A DNA stretch of 64,000 nucleotides from Nocardioides luteus (GCF_014648595.1 NZ_BMRK01000006.1:1-64000); one strand, 5' to 3'; numbered from the stretch's first letter, positions 9,561 to 24,139 are shown. The notes: generated by a model not told the origin, from the sequence alone. Numbers and translations: made by a program.

Positions 9561-10187
9561 TCAGACTCTGCCACGCGTCTTGAGCGCGGCGTACGCAAGC
9601 ACAGCCTGGACCAGCGGCGAGTCGGTCGCCCGGCCGTCGAGGACGGCGTCGAGAAGCTCCTCGAACGGCACCCAGTGTAGGCTCATCTCGGCCTCCTCGT
9701 GGTCGAGCTCGAAGCCGTCGCGGTCGCTCGCGGTCAGGCCGCGGGCAACGAAGAAGTGGTGGATCTCCTCGGAGATGCCGGGCGAGCTGTAGGTGGCCAG
9801 CAGCGGCGTCCACTCGGAGGCCTCGTAGGCGGCCTCCTCGCGCAGCTCGCGCACGGCCACGTCGAGCGCATCCTCGCCGGGATAGTCGAGCAGGCCCGCC
9901 GGGAGCTCGACGAAGCGTCGCTCGGCCGGGTGACGGTACTGGCTGATGACCAGCGCCCGCTCGTCCTCGTCGAGTGCGAGGACGACCGCAGCACCCGGGT
10001 GCTCGAGGACGAGGCGGCGGAACGGCTCCTCGCCCTCGTGGCCGGGTCGGTTGATCCGGTCGGCGCGCAGCGAGATCACCCAGCCGTCGCGGTGGAGGTC
10101 CTCGCTCGAGACGACCGGCCAGCTCTCGGCGGCGTCCCATTCGGTGAGCGGCGTGGTCGAGTCGGAAAATCGAGCGTCCGAAGTCAT
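9561..10187 (-). CDS. Nudix hydrolase, ADP-ribose pyrophosphatase type
   Basis: 208 residues. ELPAGLLDYPGE and RELREEAAYE form the Nudix box (about residues 93-122). The glycine normally found in REUXEEXGU is alanine here, while the metal-binding glutamates remain. A homologue lies next to pyrG in Mycobacterium (Rv1700). The likely reaction is ADP-ribose to AMP plus ribose-5-phosphate. ATG 10187 lies 6 bases from a -10 hexamer TAGCCT, so the mRNA is probably leaderless. Its promoter overlaps that of the divergent aminopeptidase gene. Confidence 0.88.
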   Translation of the reverse strand: MTSDARFSDSTTPLTEWDAAESWPVVSSEDLHRDGWVISLRADRINRPGHEGEEPFRRLVLEHPGAAVVLALDEDERALVISQYRHPAERRFVELPAGLLDYPGEDALDVAVRELREEAAYEASEWTPLLATYSSPGISEEIHHFFVARGLTASDRDGFELDHEEAEMSLHWVPFEELLDAVLDGRATDSPLVQAVLAYAALKTRGRV

Positions 10188-10193
10188 GTCGCG

Positions 10194-10203
10194 AGGCTAC
10201 CCT
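10194..10203. promoter_or_regulatory. Symmetric bidirectional -10 element (Nudix / pepN)
   Basis: AGGCTACCCT carries TACCCT on the plus strand (10198-10203), six bases before ATG 10210, and TAGCCT on the minus strand (10199-10194), six bases before ATG 10187. The two hexamers share TA at 10198-10199. Only 22 bases separate the divergent start codons, so both mRNAs should be leaderless. Confidence 0.55.
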
Positions 10204-10209
10204 CGGCTC

Positions 10210-12648
<2,439 letters not shown>

Positions 12649-12712
12649 GACGTATGGGCCCTCCGGAGGCCGGGTACCGCTCATGTCGTACGCAACCGAG
12701 AGGAGAAACGGC

Positions 12713-13183
12713 ATGAGCACCATCGAGAAGAGCATCGAGGTAGGCGTCCCGGTCAGCACCGCCTATGACCAGTGGACCCAGTTCGAGTCGTTCCCCCAGT
12801 TCATGGAGGGCGTCGAGTCGGTCCGCCAGCTCGACGACAAGCACCTGCACTGGAAGGCCGAGATCGGCGGTGTGACCCGTGAGTGGGACGCCGAGATCGT
12901 CGACCAGGTCCCCGACGAGCGCGTCACCTGGCGTGCTGTCGAAGGTGCCCAGAACAAGGGCACGGTGTCGTTCTCCCAGGACCAGGGGAACACGACGCGC
13001 GTGACACTGCGTCTGGAGTACGAGCCCGAGGGCGCCGTCGAGAAGACCGGCGACCTCCTCAACATCGTCGACCGACGGGTGAAGGGCGACCTCGAGCGGT
13101 TCAAGGAGTTCATCGAGAAGCGCGGCACCGAGACCGGTGCCTGGCGCGGTGAGGTGAAGCCGTCCGGCGAGGTGAACCGCTAG
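12713..13183 (+). CDS. SRPBCC/polyketide-cyclase-like protein
   Basis: 156 residues of the START/SRPBCC fold (Coq10/polyketide cyclase superfamily): an N-terminal STIEKSIEVGVPVSTAYDQW strand-helix, then the typical FPQFMEGVESV and WKAEIGG segments. ATG 12713 has AGGAGA eight bases upstream; ATG 12683 is an unlikely alternative. Members bind small hydrophobic ligands or membranes, and many Streptomyces and Nocardioides paralogues have no assigned role. It ends just before a bidirectional terminator facing pyrG. Confidence 0.85.
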   Translation: MSTIEKSIEVGVPVSTAYDQWTQFESFPQFMEGVESVRQLDDKHLHWKAEIGGVTREWDAEIVDQVPDERVTWRAVEGAQNKGTVSFSQDQGNTTRVTLRLEYEPEGAVEKTGDLLNIVDRRVKGDLERFKEFIEKRGTETGAWRGEVKPSGEVNR

Positions 13184-13209
13184 TCACCTGAGACCAGCCG
13201 GTCATCGAT

Positions 13210-13256
13210 GATGAGGCCCCCGCGGTCGGCGTAGAGCCGGCTTCGGGGGCCTCATC
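13210..13256. terminator. Bidirectional terminator between convergent genes
   Basis: GATGAGGCCCCCG (13210-13222) is perfectly complementary to CGGGGGCCTCATC (13244-13256), with a 21-base loop. It lies between the plus-strand SRPBCC gene and minus-strand pyrG and can serve both. ATCAATC follows on the plus side. Confidence 0.85.
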
Positions 13257-13279
13257 AATCACTGCTCAGCGAGCGCTGC

Positions 13280-16932
<3,653 letters not shown>

Positions 16933-16986
16933 GGCTCCTCAATCCTCCCCCGGCCCGGCCGCCCGTCCCTGGATCTCCCTTCCGGC

Positions 16987-17067
16987 GAGTCGGCAGCTGT
17001 GGCGGCCGGTTGCGTACGTTTGGCGGCCGAATCGGCAGTTGTGGCGTGTGCTGTTCACCACAACTGC
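16987..17067. repeat. 21-base-spaced repeats and hairpin between recN and the SteA-SteB gene
   Basis: Three units start at 16987, 17008 and 17029. The first and third share TCGGCAG(C/T)TGTGGCG; the first and second share TTTGGCGGCC/TGTGGCGGCC endings. GCAGTTGTGG (17035-17044) is complementary to CCACAACTGC (17058-17067) with a 13-base loop. It lies 3' of recN and 5' of the next gene, so it could end the recN transcript or act as an operator. The 182-bp gap contains no gene. Confidence 0.5.
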
Positions 17068-17114
17068 GGATCCGTCCGCCAGCGGTGCGGTCTCGGCGGG
17101 GGTGCTCGGCCCGG

Positions 17115-18878
17115 TCAGGCCTTGGCGGAGCGGGCGACCTCGAGGAGCTCGCGGGCGTGCGCGATGGCGGTGTCGGAGGCCGTCAGGCCGGCGAGCATCC
17201 GGGAGAGCTCGCGCTCGCGGGACTCGTCGTCGAGGACGCTGAGGCCCGAGCTGGTGACCACACCGTCGCTGGTCTTCTCGACGGCCACGTGATGGTCGGC
17301 GAAGGCGGCGACCTGGGGCAGGTGGGTGACGACCAGGACCTGAGCGGTGCGGGCCAGCTGGGCGAGGCGACGGCCGATCTCGACCGCTGCGGTGCCACCC
17401 ACTCCGGCGTCGACCTCGTCGAAGACGAAGGTCGGGACAGGGCTGGTGGCTGCGAGCACGACCTCGATGGCCAGCATCACCCGGGAGAGCTCACCGCCGG
17501 AGGCGCCCTTGTGGAGCGGGCGGGGCTCGGAGCCGGTGTTGGCCGCCAGCAGCAGCTCGACCTCGTCGAGCCCGTTGGACCCGTAGCGCAGCCAGCGGGT
17601 GGCCTTGCCGGAGCCGACCTTCAGCGGCGCGTGCGGCTCCTCCTCGGAGGCAGGTGCCTCGGTCTCCTTCTGGCGTACGTCGACGACCAGTCGCGCGTGC
17701 GGCATGGCGAGCCCGGTGAGCTCGTCGCTGACCGCCTCGGAGAGCACCCCGGCAGCCTTGGTGCGGGCCTCGGAGAGCGCCAGGCCCGCCTCCGCGAGAG
17801 CGGACCGGAGGCGGGTGCGCTCGCTGCGGAGCTCGGCGATGCGGTCGTCGTCGGAGTCGAGCTCGAGGAGCCGCTTGGCACCCGTCTCGGCCCAGGCGAG
17901 CACCTCGTCGATCGTCTCGCCGTACTTCCGCGTCAGCGCGGTCAGCGCCGCGCGCCGCTCGGAGACTGCGGCCAGCCGGGCCGGGTCGGTCTCGATCGCG
18001 GTCGCGTAAGAGGCGACGTCGGCGGAAAGGTCGGAGAGCAGGTAGGCGACCTCGGCGAGGCGGTCGGCCAGCGAGGCGGCGTCGGGGTCGTGGTCGCGCA
18101 CGCCGTCGAGGGCCTGGCGGGCGGCGGAGATCGCGCCCATGGCGTCGGGGGCGTCGACCTCGGAGGAGAGCGCCTCGCGCGCCTGCTCCGCCGCGGTGCG
18201 CAGCGTGTCGGCGTAGCCGAGCTTCTCCTCCTCCTGCGCGAGGGTGACGTCCTCACCGGATTCGGGCGAGACGGCCTCGACCTCACCGAGGCCGAAGCGG
18301 AGCAGGTCGGCCTCCTGGGCCCGCTCGCGGGCGTGGGTGGTCACCTCGTCGAGCTCGCTCTCGACGCGTCGCAGCTCGGCGTGGATGTCGGCGTAGGCGG
18401 CGATCAGCTCGGCGACCGTCTCCCCGCCGAAGCGGTCGAGCGAGTCGCGCTGGGCGCGCGGCTGCAGCAGCCGGTGCTGGTCGGACTGGCCGTGGACCGC
18501 GACCAGCGGCGAGGTCACCGAGCCCAGGGTCGCGACCGGGACGGTCGCACCCCCGACGTACGCCCGGGCCCGGCCCTCGGCGGCGACGGTGCGGGCGACC
18601 AGGACGCGGCCTTCCTCGACCTCTCCCCCGGCCTCCTCGGTCGCGTCCACGACACCCGGCAGCGAGCGGGCGTCGATGACGCCCTCGACGCGGGCGGCCT
18701 TCTTGCCCTTGCGGACCGAGCCGGCGTCGCCGCGACCGCCGAGCAGCAGGCCGAGCGCGGTCACGATCATCGTCTTGCCCGCACCGGTCTCGCCGGTGAC
18801 CACGGTCAGACCGGGGCCGAGCTCCAGGGTCGAGGACTCGATGATCCCGAGTCCGGAGATCCTGATCTCCTCAAGCAT
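17115..18878 (-). CDS. recN: DNA repair protein RecN
   Basis: 587 residues, full length. The SMC-like head has Walker A GETGAGKTM near residue 30, the ABC signature GASGGELSRVM and Walker B TFVFDEVDAGVGG near the C-terminus, separated by a coiled coil (about 150-370). It acts in double-strand-break repair. ATG 18878 overlaps the nadK stop by 8 bases. The order tlyA-nadK-recN is conserved from Mycobacterium to Streptomyces. Confidence 0.95.
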   Translation of the reverse strand: MLEEIRISGLGIIESSTLELGPGLTVVTGETGAGKTMIVTALGLLLGGRGDAGSVRKGKKAARVEGVIDARSLPGVVDATEEAGGEVEEGRVLVARTVAAEGRARAYVGGATVPVATLGSVTSPLVAVHGQSDQHRLLQPRAQRDSLDRFGGETVAELIAAYADIHAELRRVESELDEVTTHARERAQEADLLRFGLGEVEAVSPESGEDVTLAQEEEKLGYADTLRTAAEQAREALSSEVDAPDAMGAISAARQALDGVRDHDPDAASLADRLAEVAYLLSDLSADVASYATAIETDPARLAAVSERRAALTALTRKYGETIDEVLAWAETGAKRLLELDSDDDRIAELRSERTRLRSALAEAGLALSEARTKAAGVLSEAVSDELTGLAMPHARLVVDVRQKETEAPASEEEPHAPLKVGSGKATRWLRYGSNGLDEVELLLAANTGSEPRPLHKGASGGELSRVMLAIEVVLAATSPVPTFVFDEVDAGVGGTAAVEIGRRLAQLARTAQVLVVTHLPQVAAFADHHVAVEKTSDGVVTSSGLSVLDDESRERELSRMLAGLTASDTAIAHARELLEVARSAKA

Positions 18879-19866
18879 TCTCGCCTCCGTTCATCCTGAA
18901 CGGACGCCGTTCCGCGGCGCCTCGCCATCCCTCCACAGACAGTCCGAACTTCCGCACCAGACGGTCCGTGAACGGCGCCTGGTGCAGGCGGACGAGTCTG
19001 ACAGGCTCCACCCCCCGGGTGACCTCGATCCGGGCGCCGGGACCCAGCTCGTAGGAACGCCGGCCGTCGCACCAGAGCACACCGACCCCGTCCGCGCGCG
19101 AGATGACCTCGACGGCGAGCACCGAGGTCGGCGCGACCACCATCGGCCGGGCGAAGAGCGCATGGGCGCTGATCGGCGTCAGCAGCAGGGCCTCGACGCC
19201 GGGCCACACGACCGGGCCACCGGCGGAGAAGTTGTAGGCCGTGGAGCCGGTCGGGGTCGCGCAGACCACGCCGTCGCAGCCCCATCGCGACAGCGGGCGG
19301 CCGTCGATCTCGACGACGACCTCGAGCATCCGCTCGCGCGCGGCCTTCTCGACGCTGGCCTCGTTGACGGCGAACGTGCGGAAGACCTTCTGACCGTCCT
19401 CGTAGACGCTCACCTCGAGAGCCAGGCGGTCCTCGGAGGTGTAGCGGCGCTGGACGATCGCCTCGATGGTCGACTCGACGTCGTCGTACTCCGCCTCCGC
19501 CAGGAAGCCGACATGGCCCAGGTTGACCCCGAGCACCGGGGTGCGGTGGGGCTGGACGATCTCGGCGGCACGCAGGATCGTGCCGTCTCCGCCGATGACC
19601 AGCGCCAGCTCGCAGTCACGGCTCGCGTCGGCCTCGTCGGTGGCGAGCTCGAGCTCGGGTTCGTACGCCGCGGGGTCGATGCCGAGGTCGGCGGCCTCGC
19701 TGGCCAGCACCCTGACCACGATGCCGTGCACCGCGAGCGACTTGGCGCAGGCCAGTCCGACCTCGCGTGCCTCCTCACGCCCGGTGTGGATGAGCATGAG
19801 GACGCGGCGGACGGCGGTTGACTCCGCAGACTCCACGTTCAAGGCATCGGCATCGGCATCGGTCAC
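18871..19866 (-). CDS. nadK: NAD kinase
   Basis: 331 residues. It has GGDGT (IGGDGTILRAAE), NLGHVGFL and TPTGSTAY, the substrate and catalytic motifs of NAD kinases. It phosphorylates NAD to NADP in the cytoplasm. GTG 19866 overlaps the tlyA stop (GTGA); the first codons are a GAT-GCC run giving DADADA. The N-terminus is about 20 residues longer than in E. coli, as often in actinobacteria. Confidence 0.95.
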   Translation of the reverse strand: MTDADADALNVESAESTAVRRVLMLIHTGREEAREVGLACAKSLAVHGIVVRVLASEAADLGIDPAAYEPELELATDEADASRDCELALVIGGDGTILRAAEIVQPHRTPVLGVNLGHVGFLAEAEYDDVESTIEAIVQRRYTSEDRLALEVSVYEDGQKVFRTFAVNEASVEKAARERMLEVVVEIDGRPLSRWGCDGVVCATPTGSTAYNFSAGGPVVWPGVEALLLTPISAHALFARPMVVAPTSVLAVEVISRADGVGVLWCDGRRSYELGPGARIEVTRGVEPVRLVRLHQAPFTDRLVRKFGLSVEGWRGAAERRPFRMNGGENA

Positions 19867-20726
19867 GGATCCACCTTCTCAGACGGCGCCGACACTTCCC
19901 CGGCGGTGGGGCTCTCCAGGCCGCGCTGCTCGCGCACGGCCTCCTCGATCTCGGCCTCGGTGATCGTGGCCTCTCCTCGGCGGAGCCAGAGGAAGAACTC
20001 GACGTTGCCGGACGGGCCCGGGAGCGGGCTGGTGGTGACCGCGCGGGCGCCCCAACCACGGGAGGCGGCCGCCGCGGCCACGGCGTTGACCGCCTCGGCG
20101 CGCAACGCCGGATCGCGGACCACTCCGCCCTTGCCGACACGATCCTTGCCGACCTCGAACTGGGGCTTGACCATCAGCGCCAGGTCGCCCTCAGGGCTGG
20201 TCACGCGGATCAGCGCGTCCAGCACGAGCTCAAGGGAGATGAAGGAGAGGTCGCCGACCACGACGTCGACGGGCTCACCGACGATGTCGAGGGAGAGGTC
20301 ACGGATGTTGGTGCGATCGTGGACGACGACACGGTCGTCCTGCTGGAGGCGCCAGGCGAGCTGGCCGTAGCCCACGTCGACGGCGACGACCTGTCGGGCC
20401 TCGTTGCGGAGCAGTACGTCGGTGAACCCGCCTGTCGAGGCCCCGGCGTCCAGGCAGCGACGGTCCTTGACCGAGAGGCCGAGCGGACCGAAGGCCGCCA
20501 GCGCACCGGCGAGCTTGTGCCCGCCGCGCGAGACGAAGTCGGGACGGTCCGGGTCCTCGGTCACCACGATGGCGACATCGGTGGTGACGCCGGTCGCGGG
20601 CTTGGTGGCACGGTTGCCCGAGACGGTCACGCGCCCGGCGGCGATCAGCTCGCTGGCGTGCTCACGGGATCGGGCGAGCTTGCGACGGACCAGCTCGGCG
20701 TCGAGGCGCAGGCGGCGAGGAGGCAT
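19863..20726 (-). CDS. tlyA: TlyA family rRNA 2'-O-methyltransferase
   Basis: 287 residues. An N-terminal S4-like RNA-binding region (RLDAELVRRKLARSREHA) is followed by a FtsJ-type methyltransferase domain (DAGASTGGFTDVLL is the SAM motif). In Mycobacterium TlyA methylates 16S C1409 and 23S C1920 and confers capreomycin sensitivity. ATG 20726 follows the preceding stop by 11 bases. The C-terminus beyond about residue 260 is a short acidic tail. Confidence 0.93.
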   Translation of the reverse strand: MPPRRLRLDAELVRRKLARSREHASELIAAGRVTVSGNRATKPATGVTTDVAIVVTEDPDRPDFVSRGGHKLAGALAAFGPLGLSVKDRRCLDAGASTGGFTDVLLRNEARQVVAVDVGYGQLAWRLQQDDRVVVHDRTNIRDLSLDIVGEPVDVVVGDLSFISLELVLDALIRVTSPEGDLALMVKPQFEVGKDRVGKGGVVRDPALRAEAVNAVAAAAASRGWGARAVTTSPLPGPSGNVEFFLWLRRGEATITEAEIEEAVREQRGLESPTAGEVSAPSEKVDP

Positions 20727-20737
20727 GCGGTCGCCTT

Positions 20738-21046
20738 TCAGGGCTGGTCTGCGGGCTGGTCTGCGGGCTGGTCTGCGGGCTGGTCTGCGGGCTGGTCTGC
20801 AGGGTGGTCGTCCGGCGCGGCCCCGGACGCGGCGGCGATCCGCGCCATCGCGTCGTGGGTCTGGGTGTCGGGGTCCAGCGCCCGGCGCAGCTCGGTGTGA
20901 GCCGACTCGAAGACACCGACGTGCTCGGCCAGAGGCAGCTCGTCGAGGCGGTCGAGCGTCTCGAGGACCGCATCGACGCGGGCTACACCGGTGTGCGGCG
21001 ACGGGCCGGCCTGGGCCGGAGTCGCGTCGAAATCCTGCTCGCTCAT
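20738..21046 (-). CDS. Small conserved protein with C-terminal PADQ tandem repeat
   Basis: 102 residues. Residues 1-75 (MSEQDFDATPAQAGPSPHTG onward) contain the helical segment VARVDAVLETLDRLDELPLA and match a small acidic protein found between the HAD phosphatase and tlyA genes in many actinobacteria (Rv1693 position). The C-terminus is five in-frame PADQ repeats encoded by five perfect 12-base copies. ATG 21046 overlaps the HAD gene stop (ATGA). The function is unknown. Confidence 0.85.
   Translation of the reverse strand: MSEQDFDATPAQAGPSPHTGVARVDAVLETLDRLDELPLAEHVGVFESAHTELRRALDPDTQTHDAMARIAAASGAAPDDHPADQPADQPADQPADQPADQP
20741..20800. repeat. Five perfect 12-base tandem repeats (coding PADQ)
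   Basis: GGGCTGGTCTGC is repeated five times without change from 20741 to 20800, inside the 3' end of the small acidic gene. A 12-base unit keeps the frame, so copy-number change would lengthen or shorten the protein tail by four residues. The perfect identity suggests recent slippage. Confidence 0.95.
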
Positions 21047-22092
21047 GTGCCCGAGACTACCGCCCCGCCGTCGGCATCCGGACGAGGCGGCGCGGCCAGG
21101 GCGCCGATCGAGACCACGGACCCGGTGGCGTCCACGTGCGCCCAGGCGCTGGTCGCGACGACCCGCCACCAGTCATCGGTGGCACCGTCGCCGCTCACCT
21201 GCAGCTCCCCGTCGCGTACCTCGGCGGTCCAGCCGCCCAGACGTGCCGTGGTGCCGTCGCTCTCGGGCGCCTGATGGGTCTCGAGAAGGCCGCCGAGGTC
21301 GGAGGAGATGTAGGTCGGCCGGCGCTCCGGCTCGGCTGCGACGATCTCTTCCAGGCCGGTCACGCCGGTCAGCACCAGAAGCGTGTCGATGCCCATGTTG
21401 CGGCCGCCCTCGATGTCGGTGTCGAGCCGGTCGCCGACCATCAGCGGATGCTCGGCCCCGGTGCGCCTGATGGTCTCCTCCAGCAGCGGCTTGGAGGGCT
21501 TGCCGGCCACGACCGGCTCCACGTTCGCGAAACGGCGCAGGGTGTCGACCAGGACGCCGTGGCCCGGCGCGATCCCGTAGGCGGCCGGGAAGGTCATGTC
21601 GGTGTTGCTGGCGACCCAGAAGAGCCCGTCCTTGATCCGCACCGCCGCACGCAGGATGTCCTTCCACAGCAGCTCCGGGTTGTAGCCGGTCACGATCGCC
21701 TCGGCGTCCTCGTCGACCGCGACAGGCACCAGGCCGGCCGCCTCGAGCGGCTCGCTCAGGCCGGCGGCGCCCAGGTTGACCACCTTCGCGCCCGGCTCGA
21801 GGCGCTCGGCCAGGACCCGCGCCGCGGCCTGGGCGGAGGTGACGACGTCCTCGGCCGTCGCCTCGATCTCCAGGTCGCGGATGTTGGCGGCCACCTTCTG
21901 CGGCGGCCGGGCGGCGTTGTTGGTGATGAACGCCAGGCGCAGCCCGGCCTCTCGCGCCGCGGCGAGCGACTCCGGGGCGCGCGGGACCGCGGCGCGGCCG
22001 ATGTAGACCACGCCGTCGAGGTCGAGCATCGCCACGTCGTGGGCGGAGGCGAGCGCCTGGTCTGAGCCCTTGAGCTGGTGGCCGTTCAGCAC
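21043..22092 (-). CDS. HAD-superfamily phosphatase, NagD-like
   Basis: 349 residues. It has DLDGVVYIG (nucleophile and acid aspartates), FITNNAARP, GKPSKPLLEETI and VGDRLDTDIEGG, the four HAD motifs of the NagD/p-nitrophenyl-phosphatase branch. An extra C-terminal 60 residues (DGELQVSGDGATDDWWRVVA) is typical of the actinobacterial homologue (Rv1692), a glycerol-3-phosphate phosphatase in Mycobacterium; that substrate is inferred here. GTG 22092 has GAAGGA upstream. The stop overlaps the next start. Confidence 0.88.
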   Translation of the reverse strand: MLNGHQLKGSDQALASAHDVAMLDLDGVVYIGRAAVPRAPESLAAAREAGLRLAFITNNAARPPQKVAANIRDLEIEATAEDVVTSAQAAARVLAERLEPGAKVVNLGAAGLSEPLEAAGLVPVAVDEDAEAIVTGYNPELLWKDILRAAVRIKDGLFWVASNTDMTFPAAYGIAPGHGVLVDTLRRFANVEPVVAGKPSKPLLEETIRRTGAEHPLMVGDRLDTDIEGGRNMGIDTLLVLTGVTGLEEIVAAEPERRPTYISSDLGGLLETHQAPESDGTTARLGGWTAEVRDGELQVSGDGATDDWWRVVATSAWAHVDATGSVVSIGALAAPPRPDADGGAVVSGT

Positions 22093-22156
22093 ACGAAGTT
22101 CCTTCTCTGAGTCGGGGGTGCGGCGATTGGCACCAGTGTGACCCTACGATGTGCAG

Positions 22157-23317
22157 GTGGACGATACGGGTGTGGTCAGGGCGCCGTACCTCGGGCGGCC
22201 GCTGCGCCTGGAGCCCTTCCGAGCGCTCTCGCTGGCGCCCTCTCGCATCGGCGACCCGACCTCGGCGCGGCTCTACTCGCGGCCCTATCGCGGCGTCGCC
22301 TCCCGGATCAGCTCCTGGCTGGCGCGCGGCGATCTGCGCGAGCACCGCGACTCCGCCCTCTACCTGCACGAGTACACCGCAGCGGGCATCACCGTCCGCG
22401 GCGTCGTGGGCATCCTCGACGTCTCGCACCGCACCGACGACCCCGATCAGGCCGCCGTCCTCCCTCACGAGGGCGTGCGCACCGCGCAGGCCACGCAGCT
22501 CGCGTCTCGGATGCGACAGATGCGCGTGCACCCGGCGCCGATCCTGCTCACCTACCACGCGCCCGAAGGTGTCGCTGCGCTGCTGGACCGGGTGCAGGCC
22601 GGCGCGCCCGACGAGCAGTACGACGACCACGGCGGCCAGCACCACCGGGTCTGGGCGATCACCGACGAGGCCGTGATCGCGCAACTGCGCGAAGCGTGGG
22701 CGGCCCAGCAGGCGCTGATCGCTGACGGGCACCACCGCTACGCGGCGTACGCAGAGCTCCAGGGTCTCGCCGAGCCCGGCGACGGTGCCGCGACCGACTT
22801 CGGGCTCGCGATGCTCATCGACCAGGACGACACCCCGCTGCAGCTCGGCGCGATCCACCGGGTGCTCGCCGGGGTGAACCTGCGCGACCTGCGCTCCGCC
22901 GCCGAGGCCGTCGGCGCCACCTGGACCGCGGGCGGCCGCGAGGCGACGCTGGGCCGGCTCGGACCGGGTGTGATCGCGCTCAGCGACGGCCGCGGCTGGG
23001 CCACGCTCGAGTTCGCGAGCGCCGACACACCGATCACCGGTGACGTGGGCTACCTGCACGACCGGGTGCTCCCCCGGCTGCGCCGACAGCCCTCACGGGT
23101 GCTGCACGCCCACCAGGTCGACGCGGCACTCAAACGGGCCCGCCCGGGTCGTGACGTGGCGGTGCTGCTGGCAGCGCCGTCCTTCGACACGATCCTCTCC
23201 TCCGCCTCGACCGGGCAGCTGCTCCCGGAGAAGGCGACCTCGTTCCAGCCCAAGCCGCACCCGGGCGTGCTCATCCGGCTCCTGGACGCGGCGCGGCTCG
23301 AGAAGTCGCGACACTAG
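22157..23317 (+). CDS. DUF1015 family protein
   Basis: 386 residues. The family's hallmark DGHHRY is in ALIADGHHRYAAYAEL, and the C-terminus FQPKPHPGVLIRLLD is also typical. DUF1015 proteins are widespread and uncharacterised. I chose GTG 22157 because TACGAT (22145-22150) lies six bases before it, the leaderless spacing seen elsewhere in the window; GTG 22151 adds two residues. The gene is divergent from the HAD gene. Its TAG overlaps the TAG of the convergent ssb-like gene in a shared CTAG. Confidence 0.85.
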   Translation: MDDTGVVRAPYLGRPLRLEPFRALSLAPSRIGDPTSARLYSRPYRGVASRISSWLARGDLREHRDSALYLHEYTAAGITVRGVVGILDVSHRTDDPDQAAVLPHEGVRTAQATQLASRMRQMRVHPAPILLTYHAPEGVAALLDRVQAGAPDEQYDDHGGQHHRVWAITDEAVIAQLREAWAAQQALIADGHHRYAAYAELQGLAEPGDGAATDFGLAMLIDQDDTPLQLGAIHRVLAGVNLRDLRSAAEAVGATWTAGGREATLGRLGPGVIALSDGRGWATLEFASADTPITGDVGYLHDRVLPRLRRQPSRVLHAHQVDAALKRARPGRDVAVLLAAPSFDTILSSASTGQLLPEKATSFQPKPHPGVLIRLLDAARLEKSRH

Positions 23318-23736
23318 CTCGCCTGCTTGGTCGCCGCGGCGGCTCGGCTCACCCGTCTGGCCGAGGCGACCTCGACCTCGGTCATCGACTGCAGCCGGCC
23401 GCCGGTCTTGAAGAACCGCCGTCGCAACGAGCCGTTGACCTCGATCACGTCCCCCACCCGCCAGGTCGCCGCAGCCCGGCGGACACGGGCGACCCAGGTG
23501 TGACACTCGAGCGCGTCGATCTGCACCCGGCTGCTCCCGCGCCGCTTGTCGCGCGGTCTGTCCACGACCACCCTGAACGCGGTGAGCTGGTCGCCGCTCG
23601 GCAGCTCCCGCTCCTCCGCGGCCAGGGAGAGCCGGCCGATCAGTCGCACCTCGTTGACCGTCGCCAGCCCACCGGCCGGCCCCGTCCGCCCGCCATCGTC
23701 CGGTGATGGCTCCTTCTCCACTCTTGCGACCGTCAT
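23314..23736 (-). CDS. SSB-like single-stranded DNA-binding protein
   Basis: 140 residues with one OB fold (NEVRLIGRLS ... LTAFRVVVDRP ... DALECHTWVARVRRAAATWRVGDVIEVNGSLRRRFF). Unlike housekeeping SSB it lacks the acidic DDxIPF C-terminal tip and ends ATKQAS, so it should not recruit the usual SSB partners. It is probably a second, accessory SSB (SsbB-like). ATG 23736 has an ideal GGAGGTGAT six bases upstream; GTG 23745 is less likely. The main ssb gene is not in the window. Confidence 0.82.
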   Translation of the reverse strand: MTVARVEKEPSPDDGGRTGPAGGLATVNEVRLIGRLSLAAEERELPSGDQLTAFRVVVDRPRDKRRGSSRVQIDALECHTWVARVRRAAATWRVGDVIEVNGSLRRRFFKTGGRLQSMTEVEVASARRVSRAAAATKQAS

Positions 23737-23849
23737 CGCGATCACCTCCGACCATCATCCTGGTCAGCGGCGCCGACAGTTCTGGCCCGGGCAAGGGAGC
23801 CTGTGGAAAACCGGTGTTTCAAGCCGGCTTGTGGACAGTCATCGGCCCC
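23737..23849. promoter_or_regulatory. ssb-like upstream region with DnaA-box-like nonamers
   Basis: TGTGGAAAA (23802-23810) and TGTGGACAG (23830-23838) each match 8 of 9 bases of the actinobacterial DnaA boxes (TGTGGATAA / TGTGGACAA) and lie in the promoter region of the SSB-like gene. No gene is seen here. The match could be chance. Confidence 0.3.
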
Positions 23850-24139
23850 TCAGCCCTCCGAGAAACTCTTCCGACCACCGCCCCGGCGAACGCCCGAGTT
23901 CGCCCGGATCTCCTCGCTCGCCGCTCGGAACGCGGGCTCTGCTCGGGCGAAGTAGTCGAAGAGAAGCGCGCGTTCCTCGGCGTCATAGCGCGCCAGCACC
24001 TCAGCGACGTGACGACGAGCCGGAGCAACGACCTCCTCGACCCGGCGCCGCGCGTCAGGCACTGGTTCCACGCTCATCCGACGCCGATCGCCCGGGTCTG
24101 CACGCCGCCGCGCGAAACCGGCACGCTCCAAGCGGGCCG
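23850..24139 (-). pseudogene. MarR-family regulator, C-terminal remnant
   Basis: In the minus frame ending TGA 23850, RLERAGFARRRADPGDRRR is the wing of a MarR winged helix, followed by the C-terminal dimerisation helices (ARYDAEERALLFDYFARAEP). The helix-turn-helix and everything before it are missing; the frame runs back into the 3' end of the glycosylase gene, where it has no MarR similarity. An internal ATG at 24077 could give a 75-residue product without DNA-binding ability. I read it as the stub of a deleted regulator gene. Confidence 0.65.

Noticed and set aside
23318-23330. Frameshift at the DUF1015/ssb junction
   Set aside because: The two convergent genes simply share a CTAG that supplies both TAG stops.
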